Positions 8,104-16,100 of a stretch of 64,000 bases of DNA are shown here, piece after piece; within the stretch, counting starts at the first letter, position 1; each line of letters starts with the position of its first letter. Under the pieces are notes generated by a model. That model ran no database searches and was not told where the DNA came from. It saw nothing but the letters and a program-made list of their open reading frames with translations. The DNA is from Saccharopolyspora hordei (lineage in GTDB: Bacteria; Actinomycetota; Actinomycetes; Mycobacteriales; Pseudonocardiaceae). Both the position numbers and the translations under genes were made by a program. The stretch covers positions 3,199,001-3,263,000 of the forward strand of contig NZ_JACCFJ010000001.1 in NCBI RefSeq assembly GCF_013410345.1. Reading direction: 5' to 3'.

Positions 8104-9057
8104 ATGGCAGCGCCCAGTTCGGTTCCCGTCGCCCAGCGCGGTGATCTCATCTCGCTGGCGGACCTGGACCTGGGGCAGATCAGGGAGATCGTGCGCAACG
8201 GGGTGGCGTTCGCGCGTGGTGAGCGAACGGGTGAGCCGCTGGCCGGTGCCGTCATCGGCATCTACTTCCGCAAGACCTCCACCCGGACCCGGACCGCGTT
8301 CTCCGCGGCGGCGCTGCGGCTCGGCGCGCGCACCGTCTCCTACGGGCCGGACGACCTGCAGACCAACACCGGGGAGACCATCGAGGACACCGCGCAGGTG
8401 CTGTCCCGGATGCTCGACGGGCTCGTCTGCCGCACCGCCGGCAGCACCGAGGAGCTCCGGGCCCTCGCCGCGCAGCCGAGGATGCCGGTCATCAACGCGA
8501 TGAGCGCGCACGAGCACCCGACGCAGGCGCTGAGCGACCTCGTCACGATCGAGCGGCAGTTCGGCGGCGTGGACGGGGCCCGGGTGCTCTACGTCGGGGA
8601 GGGCAACAGCACCGCGGCGGCGCTCGCGTTGTCGCTGCCGCGGTTCGAGGGCACGGAACTGCACCTGCTGACCCCGCCCGGCTACGGGCTGCAACCGCAC
8701 GTCCGGGCGCAGGCCGAGTCGTTCGCGGCGGGGTCCGGGTCCGTGCTGCGGGAGAGCCACGACGTGGCGGACCTGCCCGCCGGCGCCGACGTCGTCTACA
8801 CGACGCGGTGGCAGACCACCGGCACGACCAAGGCGGACCCGGACTGGCGCGCGGTGTTCGAGCCGTTCCGGGTCGACGAAGCGCTGCTCGACCGGTACCC
8901 GGAGGCGCGGTTCATGCACGACCTGCCCGCGCACCGCGGCGAGGAGACGACCGCAGCCGTGCTCGACGGGCCGCGGTCGATCGCCTTCGACCAAGCTGAG
9001 AACAAGATGTACGGCGCCATGGCGGTGCTGGAGTGGGCGCTCAGGTCGCGAACCTGA
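8104..9057 (+). CDS. Ornithine carbamoyltransferase-like enzyme, probably specialised for a non-ornithine amine
   Basis: The protein has 317 residues and the fold signatures of aspartate/ornithine carbamoyltransferases. The carbamoyl-phosphate loop STRTR (residues 59-63) and HPTQ (138-141) are intact. The amine side of the site is changed. The ornithine-contacting Asp and SMG loop appear as VYTTRWQTTG (231-240), and the HCLPA motif reads MHDLPA (271-276). Ornithine is therefore unlikely to be the substrate. In the viomycin and capreomycin pathways a homologue (VioL type) carbamoylates 2,3-diaminopropionate to beta-ureidoalanine, and this cluster also carries the two Dap-forming enzymes. I infer the same reaction here. 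The ATG at 8104 is preceded by GTGGGAGGTGCC. Its 3' end overlaps the regulator's 3' end by 17 bp, tail to tail. Confidence 0.82.
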   Translation: MAAPSSVPVAQRGDLISLADLDLGQIREIVRNGVAFARGERTGEPLAGAVIGIYFRKTSTRTRTAFSAAALRLGARTVSYGPDDLQTNTGETIEDTAQVLSRMLDGLVCRTAGSTEELRALAAQPRMPVINAMSAHEHPTQALSDLVTIERQFGGVDGARVLYVGEGNSTAAALALSLPRFEGTELHLLTPPGYGLQPHVRAQAESFAAGSGSVLRESHDVADLPAGADVVYTTRWQTTGTTKADPDWRAVFEPFRVDEALLDRYPEARFMHDLPAHRGEETTAAVLDGPRSIAFDQAENKMYGAMAVLEWALRSRT

Positions 9058-10915
9058 GCTCCGCCTTGGCGGACCTGCCGACCAGGCGCGGTGGCCGGGC
9101 GGCTTCGGCCGCCCGCACCTCGTTGTGGTTCAGCTCCGCCGCGAACGTGCGCAGCAGCGGCGGGAACCGGTAGCGGAGGTCCTCGGTGTCGGGTCCGGGG
9201 ACGCCGTCCAGCAGGTGCACGTCCACCAGGCTTTCGATGAGGCGTTCCGCCTCGTTCGGGTCCAGTCGCAGGAGGGCGCACACGTCGTGCAGACCGAACT
9301 CGCTGGTGTCCAGCCGGCCCAGCAGCCGGAACATGCGCGCCACGTCGGGGCTCAACCGCTGGTAGCTGGCGTGCATCCGGCTGCGCAGGCGCTCCCCGCC
9401 GTGCTCCAGGTGGTCCAGCCGGGTCCGCGGTTCGGCGAGCCGGTTCACCAGCCGCTGAACGGTCCAGTGCGGCTTGGCGATGAGCTTGTTGGCCGCGATG
9501 CGCAACGCCGCGGGGAGGCGGCCGCACAGCTCGGCGAGTTCGGCGGTGGCACGCGGTTCAGCCCGGGCCCGGTCGCCGAGCAGCTCGGTGAGCAGCTCCA
9601 CCGCCTCCTGGTCGCGGACCGGCCGCAACCGCAACCACAGCGCGGTGCCGACCAGCTCGGTGATCTGGTTCTGGCTGGTGACCACCGCGGTGCTCCGCGG
9701 TCCCGGAGGCAGGACGCGGTGGATCTGCTGGTAGGTCGCGACGTTGTCCAGCAGCACCAGGGCCCGCCGCTCGCGCATGAGGTCCTGGTACAGCGCCGTG
9801 GCCGTGTCCAGGTCGTCGGGGAGGTCGGACGCGGTGGTCCCGAGCTGCCGGAGGAACTGCTGCACCGTCTCCAGGGCGTCGGACTCCTGCGGCTCGCGGC
9901 AGCACGCGTGCAGGTTCGCGTACAGCACGCCGCCGGTGAACTCCTCGGCCTTGCGGTGCGCCCAGTGCACGGTCAGCGCGCTCTTGCCGATGCCGGTGCA
10001 GCCGGTGATCAGCGCGACGGTCGGCCCCGGCGCGTCGGCGAGCTCGTCCAGCGCGGCGATCTCGGCCGCCCGGCCGTGGAACGAGACGACGTCGGCGGGG
10101 AAGGTGTTCGGCCGGGTCACCGGGCGGGTGGGTGGCCGCGGCCGGGTCGGTGCCTGGATCGCCGGGTCGTCGTTGAGGATCGCCTCGTGCAGTTCCTGCA
10201 GGATCGGGCCGGGTTCGAGGCCGATCTCCTCGATGAAGTGCTGGCGGCCCTGGCGGAACGTCTCCATCGCCTCCGCGCGTCGCCCCGCGCGGTACTGCGC
10301 GAGCATGAGTTGGGCGCGGGTCTGCTCCCGGAGCGGTTTCTCCGCGACCAGCGCGGTGAGCTCGCTGATCAGCTCTCGGTGCCTGCCGAGCTGGAGGTGC
10401 AGCGCGGTGCGCTCCTCCTGGACGGCGAGCTTCTGCTCCTCCAGCCGCTCGGCCTCCAGCTCGACGACCGCGGAGCTGATGTCGCACAGCGCCCGCCCAC
10501 GCCACAGCGCCAGGGCTTCGTCGTAGCGCTCGGTGGCCCGCACGATCTCGCCGCGGTGGGTGAGTTCTCGCGCTTCCGCGACCTTCGCCCGGAACGACAG
10601 CAGGTCGACCTCGTGCTCGGCCCGGCGCAGCAGGTACCCCGGAGAGGAGGTCAGCAGCACGTCGTCACGGAAACCGGCGGCGCGGAAGGCCTTCCGCAGT
10701 TCCGCGACGCAGATCGCCACCTGGGTCCTGGCCGTCGCCGGAGGGTGCCCGTTCCAGACCGCTTCGGAGATCCGGTCGATGGAGACGACCCGGTCGGCGT
10801 TCAACAGCAGCATGGCGAGCACGATTCGTTGGCGAGGCCCGCCGATGGAAATCCTCCGTTCCGCGAACTCGAGGTGCAAGGGCCCGAGCAGCCCGAATTT
10901 GAGACGATCGGTCAT
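9041..10915 (-). CDS. AfsR/SARP-family transcriptional activator with NB-ARC ATPase domain
   Basis: The protein has about 624 residues. Residues 1-95 form the OmpR-like winged helix (FGLLGPLHLE, then GGPRQRIVLAMLLLNADRVV). Residues 100-245 form the bacterial transcriptional activation domain. An NB-ARC/STAND NTPase follows, with Walker A GCTGIGKSA at 305-313, Walker B RALVLLDNV and a later GLPAAL-like CGRLPAAL. It ends without the C-terminal TPR sensor of full-length AfsR. The ATG at 10915 has AGGAAG upstream. An in-frame ATG at 10969 would add 18 unconserved residues. SARPs activate antibiotic genes by binding 11-bp direct repeats, and such repeats precede the operons of this cluster, so this is the likely cluster activator. 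Confidence 0.9.
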   Translation of the reverse strand: MTDRLKFGLLGPLHLEFAERRISIGGPRQRIVLAMLLLNADRVVSIDRISEAVWNGHPPATARTQVAICVAELRKAFRAAGFRDDVLLTSSPGYLLRRAEHEVDLLSFRAKVAEARELTHRGEIVRATERYDEALALWRGRALCDISSAVVELEAERLEEQKLAVQEERTALHLQLGRHRELISELTALVAEKPLREQTRAQLMLAQYRAGRRAEAMETFRQGRQHFIEEIGLEPGPILQELHEAILNDDPAIQAPTRPRPPTRPVTRPNTFPADVVSFHGRAAEIAALDELADAPGPTVALITGCTGIGKSALTVHWAHRKAEEFTGGVLYANLHACCREPQESDALETVQQFLRQLGTTASDLPDDLDTATALYQDLMRERRALVLLDNVATYQQIHRVLPPGPRSTAVVTSQNQITELVGTALWLRLRPVRDQEAVELLTELLGDRARAEPRATAELAELCGRLPAALRIAANKLIAKPHWTVQRLVNRLAEPRTRLDHLEHGGERLRSRMHASYQRLSPDVARMFRLLGRLDTSEFGLHDVCALLRLDPNEAERLIESLVDVHLLDGVPGPDTEDLRYRFPPLLRTFAAELNHNEVRAAEAARPPRLVGRSAKAELRFAT

Positions 10916-10970
10916 GAAGACTTCTTCCTGTTGTCCGTGCGCCACGAACAACTTGCCGTACCAACGCATT

Positions 10971-10980
10971 CCCCCCCCCC
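10971..10980. repeat. Homopolymer C10 tract in the regulator's leader
   Basis: Ten consecutive C (G on the regulator's strand) lie 55-65 bp upstream of the SARP start codon, directly before the alternative ATG at 10969. It is the longest homopolymer I noticed in the window. It may vary in length by slippage or be a sequencing weak spot. Confidence 0.7.
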
Positions 10981-11228
10981 TGGAGTGCCCTGGAAGGCAC
11001 GTGTTGATCCTATCGGGTGGAAGTGCGCATCCATTGCGATTTCACGACGTTTGTGCCGCCGCAGTTCCTGCCGAACGGTTGCCGACGTTCCGGACGGATC
11101 GGTCATGTCGGTGCGTGGGGGCGGTTCGACCTGGGGGGATGCCGACCGGGCCGGTGTGGCGCCCGGGTGCCGGGACCGGCCCGGCGATAAGGCATCGATA
11201 ACGAGACGAAAGAGGGAGTGGCGAAAAG
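10981..11228. other. Divergent regulator/amidase intergenic region
   Basis: The gap of 313 bp between the regulator (10915) and the amidase (11229) holds no gene. On the minus strand TAGGAT (11012-11007) is a possible -10 for the regulator, without a clear -35. On the plus strand are the direct repeats at 11185-11201 and the amidase ribosome binding site GAGGGAG near 11212-11218. Confidence 0.5.
11185..11201 (+). promoter_or_regulatory. SARP-like direct repeat upstream of the amidase
   Basis: CGATAA (11185-11190) and CGATAA (11196-11201) are spaced 11 bp start to start, the cleanest repeat pair in the cluster. Unlike the other sites, no -10-like hexamer follows 16 nt after the second repeat, because that position falls on the ribosome binding site. 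It may bind the regulator without being a standard SARP promoter. Confidence 0.5.
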
Positions 11229-12752
11229 TTGACAACCAGTGGCGAGATCGTCGACGATGTGGCACTCGCCGTAGCGTCGATCGACCAGATGCAGTCCTGG
11301 CAGTCGGCTGGTCGGTTCAGCGCGGTCGACCTCGTCCGGTTCCACCTGGACCGCATCGACCGGCTCAACCTGCGCGGGCCCGGGCTGCGGGCGGTGCTGG
11401 AGACCGACCCGCAGGCGGTGGCGATCGCCGAGGAGCGTGACGCCGAGCGGCGGCGCGGCGAGCTCCGCGGACCGCTGCACGGCATCCCCGTCCTGGTCAA
11501 GGACAACCTCGAGACCGTGGGCGAGCTGCACACCAGCAACGGCAGCACGGCGCTGCTGGGCCTGCGCCCGGCGCAGGACGCGACGGTGGTCGCGAAGCTG
11601 CGCGCAGCGGGCGCGATCGTGCTGGGCAAGACGAACAAGAGCGGGTGGACCAGCGGCTCGGCGGGGTGGAGCCCCCGCGGGGGCCAGGGTCGCAACCCCC
11701 ACCGGCTGGACCGGTCCCCGCACGGCTCGAGCTCGGGGTCGGCCGCGGCGGTGGTCGCCGGGCTGTGCGGGTTCGCGCTGGGCACCGAGACGATCGGCTC
11801 GATCCTCAGCCCGGCCGGGGTCAACGGCGTCGTCGGTCTCAAGCCGACCGTGGGGCTGACCAGCAGGGCGGGGATGATCCCCGGCGTGCCGAGCCTGGAC
11901 ACCGTCGGGCCGCTGTGCCGCACCGTCGCGGACGCGGCCACCGTGCTGGACGTGCTGGCCGGGGCGGACCCGCGTGACCCGGCGACGGCAGCGGCCGCGG
12001 GCCGGCCCCGCGGCGGCTACCGGGCCTGCTTGGACGCGGACGCGCTGGTCGGCACCAGGATCGGCGTGGCCCGCGAGGCGTTCTTCGGGTACGACGACCA
12101 CGCCGACGCCGTCGCCGAGGACGCGGTCCGGGCGCTGGCGGCCGCGGGCGCGACCGTCGTCGACCCCGTCGAGGTGCCGAGCCTGTCCCGGGCCACGTCC
12201 GACGAGCGCCTCGTGCTGGCCCAGTTGCAGGAGGTCAAGCACCACCTCGACGCCTACCTCGCCGGCGCACCGGGCGAGCACCCGCGCAGCATCCGGGAGC
12301 TGATCGAGTACAACCGCGCGCACGCCGACGTCGAGATGCCCCACTCCGGTCAGGAGACGCTGGAGATGGTCGACGAGCTCAGCGGGGACCTCACCGACCC
12401 GGCATACTCGACCGCCCTGGCCGCCATGCGCCGGTTGTCGCGGGACGAGGGCATCGACGCGGTCCTGCGCGAGCACCGGCTGGACGCCCTGGTTGCGCCG
12501 ACCGGCGGGCCGGCGTGGAAGATCGACCTGGTCAACGGCGATCCGCCCGCACGGGGCAGTGCGCTGCTCCCCGGGCTCGCCGGGTACCCGGCGATCAGCG
12601 TACCGGCGGGCGCGGTGCGCGGGCTGCCGGTCGGGGTGACCTTCCTGGCCGGGGCGTGGTCGGAGCGGACCCTGCTGCGCATCGCGCACGCGTTCGAGCA
12701 GGTCCAGCCCGCGTTCTTCCCGCCCGCCTTCACCCCGCCGTCGGTCGGCTGA
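11229..12752 (+). CDS. Amidase-signature family hydrolase
   Basis: This Ser-cisSer-Lys amidase of 507 residues resembles peptide amidases. Lys91 lies in IPVLVKDNLE, the cis-Ser in GSSSGSAAA (166-174), and the nucleophilic Ser191 in GTETIGSILSPAG. The start is TTG at 11229, supported by GAGGGAG upstream. No signal peptide is evident, so it should act in the cytoplasm. It lies inside the cluster between the regulator and the NRPS genes. Possible roles are hydrolysis of a side-chain or C-terminal amide of the peptide, removal of an N-cap, or supply of a precursor. The sequence does not choose between these. Confidence 0.87.
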   Translation: MTTSGEIVDDVALAVASIDQMQSWQSAGRFSAVDLVRFHLDRIDRLNLRGPGLRAVLETDPQAVAIAEERDAERRRGELRGPLHGIPVLVKDNLETVGELHTSNGSTALLGLRPAQDATVVAKLRAAGAIVLGKTNKSGWTSGSAGWSPRGGQGRNPHRLDRSPHGSSSGSAAAVVAGLCGFALGTETIGSILSPAGVNGVVGLKPTVGLTSRAGMIPGVPSLDTVGPLCRTVADAATVLDVLAGADPRDPATAAAAGRPRGGYRACLDADALVGTRIGVAREAFFGYDDHADAVAEDAVRALAAAGATVVDPVEVPSLSRATSDERLVLAQLQEVKHHLDAYLAGAPGEHPRSIRELIEYNRAHADVEMPHSGQETLEMVDELSGDLTDPAYSTALAAMRRLSRDEGIDAVLREHRLDALVAPTGGPAWKIDLVNGDPPARGSALLPGLAGYPAISVPAGAVRGLPVGVTFLAGAWSERTLLRIAHAFEQVQPAFFPPAFTPPSVG

Positions 12753-12768
12753 GGGGGAGGGTGGCTGG

Positions 12769-12999
12769 TCAGGCGGCGTCGGTGAGCAACCGTCGCAATT
12801 CGGAGATCTCCGTGGTGAGCGCGTTCAATTCGTCCCGGATCCGCTGCGTTTCAGCGGCCAGCTGACGGGTCCTCTCGTTCTCCGCGTGGATTTCTCGGGC
12901 GAGCCGATTTCGTTGAATGCTGGAATACCCGAACAGGGCGACCAGCAGGGTGGCGGACACGATCAGCAAAGAGAGGACACCGGTGTCCAGAGCGCCCAT
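12769..12999 (-). CDS. Small single-span membrane protein with coiled coil
   Basis: This predicted protein of 76 residues begins MGALDTG. One hydrophobic helix follows (about residues 7-27, [19 protein letters not shown]), then a charged heptad-rich segment (about 33-72) expected to form a coiled coil. The ATG at 12999 is preceded by GGAAAGGAA, so it is probably translated. It ends 16 bp from the amidase stop, convergent with it, and starts about 200 bp from the NRPS start, divergent from it. I do not recognise a family. Membrane tethering of the assembly line or a role with the exporter is conceivable but unsupported. Confidence 0.6.
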   Translation of the reverse strand: MGALDTGVLSLLIVSATLLVALFGYSSIQRNRLAREIHAENERTRQLAAETQRIRDELNALTTEISELRRLLTDAA

Positions 13000-13106
13000 C
13001 CTCAATTCCTTTCCACGGTGGGTTCCGCGCCCGCCGCAGCGCCGTTGCGCGAGCAGCCGCATGCTACGCCCCGGCCGAGAGGGCCTCCGCGGGCGTGGTG
13101 CGCTGC

Positions 13107-13150
13107 AGAAATGCGCACGATAACGACCCGAAAAACGTGCTGCCTAGCCT
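13107..13150 (+). promoter_or_regulatory. SARP-type promoter of the main NRPS operon
   Basis: Direct repeats at 11-bp steps: AGAAAT (13107, weak), CGATAA (13118-13123) and CGAAAA (13129-13134). TAGCCT (13145-13150) starts 16 nt after the last repeat and is a good actinomycete -10. Transcription would begin near 13157, about 40 nt before the NRPS start codon. Confidence 0.7.
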
Positions 13151-13196
13151 CGCCGGGAAAGCGAGGACTGCGTGGTGCGAGGAGTTGTGGGTCGGC

Positions 13197-16100
13197 ATGG
13201 ATGATCTGGTGGACCGCGACCGGGACGGGCGTGCCACCCTGGCCGAGCTGGTCGAGCGCAGCGCGCGCCGCGTCCCGGACGCGGTCGCCGTGCGGTTCGG
13301 TGCGGAGGAGCTGACCTACCGCGCGCTCAACGAGCGCGCGAACCGGTTGGCGCACCGGCTGATCGCCTCGGGGGTGCGGCCGGGTGACGTGGTGGCGCTG
13401 GCGCTGCCGCGCACGCCGGAGTTGGTCGTGAGCCTGCTCGCCGTGGTCAAGTCGGGCGCCGCCTACCTGCCGGTCGACCCGGACTACCCGGCGGAGCGGA
13501 TCGCCTTCATGCTGGCTGATTCCGCGCCCGCCCTGCTGCTCACCACCGACGAGACCGAGCCCCGGGTGCCGGGCTCGGCCGCGCGGGTGCTGCTCGTCGA
13601 CGAGTCGGCCGACGCCGGGTTCCCGGACTCGGACCCGGAGCCGCTCGCCACGCCGCAGCACCCCGCGTACGTCATCTACACCTCCGGTTCCACCGGGCGC
13701 CCGAAGGGCGTCGTCGTGCCGCACGCCGGCGTGGTCAACCACATGCGCTGGCAGGCCGCGGAGTGGGGGCTGCGCGAGGACGACCGGGTGCTGGCGCGCA
13801 CCGCGATCAGCTTCGACGCGGCCGGGACGGAGGTGTGGCTGCCGCTGTCCGTGGGTGCGTCGCTGTGCCTGGCGCCCGCCGACGTCGTCCGCGACCCGGA
13901 GCGGCTGCTGGACCTGGTCGTGGAGCACGAGGTGACCGTCGCGCAGTTCGTGCCGTCGCTGCTGGCCGTGGCCGCGGGCGTCGACCTCGGCGGTCGTCGG
14001 CTGCCACTGCGCCTGCTGTTCGTGGCCGGTGAGGTGCTGCCACCCGCGCTGGCGGCTCGGGTGGTGGAGACCTGGGGCGTGCGGCTGGCGCACCTCTACG
14101 GGCCGACCGAGGCGTCCATCGACGTCACCTCCTGGGACTACGACCCCGCCGTCGGCGACCGCCCGCTGCCCATCGGGCGTCCACTGTGGAACACCCGGGT
14201 GCACGTGCTGGACGAGGCGCTCCGGCCGGTCCCGCCCGGTGAACCGGGCGAGCTCTACGTCGCGGGCGTCCAGCTCGCGCACGGTTACCTGCACCGGCCC
14301 GGCCTGACCGCGGAGCGGTTCCCGGCCGACCCGTTCGGGGCGCCCGGGGAGCGGATGTACCGCACCGGCGACCTCGCCCGCTGGAACGGCGACGAGCTGG
14401 AGTTCCTCGGCCGGGCCGACGACCAGGTCAAGATCCGCGGTTTCCGCGTCGAGCTCGGTGAGATCGAGTCGCTGCTGACCGGCTTCCCCGAGGTGGCCCA
14501 GGCCGCCGTGGCGGTGCGGGACACCCCGGCGGGTGAGCGCGCGATCGTCGCGTACGTCGTGCCGCGCGCGCCGGTCGCGGTGGACGCCCTGCGCCGCCGG
14601 GTGGCTGCGGTGCTGCCCGAGCACATGGTGCCGGCGTCGTTCACGGTGCTGGACGCGATGCCGTTGGCGCCCAACGGGAAGGTCGACCGGCACGCGCTGC
14701 CGGACCCGTGGGCGCAGGCCGGTGACGCGGGGGAGGCGCCGCGCGACGCGCGCGAAGCGGCGCTGTGCGAGCTGTTCGCGGCGACCCTCGGCGTCGAGCG
14801 CGTCGGCGTGCACGACAGCTTCTTCGAGCTCGGCGGGCACTCGCTGCTGGCCACCCGGCTGGCCGGGGCCATCCGCACCGGGCTGCGGGTCGAGGTCGCG
14901 GTCCGCGACGTCTTCGAAGCACCGACCGTGGCCGCGCTGGCCGAGCGCCTCGCCGGCGCGGCGCGCACCGCGGCACCGGTCGTGCCGGTCGAGACCGGAC
15001 CGGCGCTCTCCGCCGCGCAGCAGGGACTGTGGTCCCTGCACCGGCTGGAGGGGCCGAGCCCGACCTACAACATCCCGCTCATCGTGCGGCTGGAGGGACC
15101 GCTGGAGCGGTCCGCGCTGCGCCAAGCCGTGCAGGACGTGGCCGACCGGCACGAGACGCTGCGGACGGTGTTCCCGGAGGACGACGGGCGGCCCCGCCCG
15201 GAGCTCGCCGACGTCGCGGTGGACGTCGAGTTCCTCGACGTCGACGAGGACCGGCTGGAGCAGGAGCTCGTGCGGCAGGCCCGCCACGCGTTCGACCTCC
15301 GGACCGAGGTCCCGTTCCGGGTGCGGGTGCTCTCCCCGGGGCCAGGGCGGCACGTCGTGCTGCTGCTGGTGCACCACATCGCCGCGGACGGCTGGTCCGA
15401 GCGCCCGCTGGTGCGCGACCTCGCCGACGCCTACCGGGCCCGGCTGGTCGGTGAGGCCCCGCAGTGGGCCGCGCTGCCCACCGACTACGTCGCCGCGATG
15501 CGCGGCCGAGAAGCGGCGCTGGGATCGGCGGACGAGGCCGACAGCGCGCTGTCGCGGCAGCTCGCGTTCTGGGTGGACCAGCTCGCGGGCCTGCCGGAAC
15601 TGGTCGAGCTGCCCACCGACCGGCCGCGCCCGGCGGTGGCCACGCACCGCGGTGACGTGCTCCGGGTGCGGCTGGACGCCGAGCTGCACCAGCGGCTCGC
15701 GGAGCTGGCGAAGGCCACCGGCACCAGCACGTTCATGGTCGTGCAGGCCGGCCTGGCCGCGTTGATGACCCGGCTCGGTTCGGGCGAGGACGTCCCGCTG
15801 GGCACGCCGGTGGCCGGCCGTGACTCGTCCGATGTGGACGACGTCGTCGGTTACTTCGTCAACACGCTGGTGCTGCGCACCCGCACGCACGGCGACCCGT
15901 CGTTCCGCGAGCTGCTGGAGCGGGTGCGGGACACCGACCTGGCGGCGTTCGCCCACCAGGACGTGCCCTTCGACCGCGTCGTGGAGGCGGTCAACCCCGC
16001 CCGGTCGCTGTCGCACCACCCGCTGTTCCAGGTGATGCTCACCTTCGAGACCCTCGCCGAGGCGCGCCCGCGGTTCCCGGAAGCGCAGGCCGAGGTGGAC

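Noticed and set aside
8104-9057. Arginine-biosynthesis ornithine carbamoyltransferase
   Set aside because: Ornithine-binding motifs are replaced, no other arg gene is nearby, and the gene is preceded by the cluster-type promoter.
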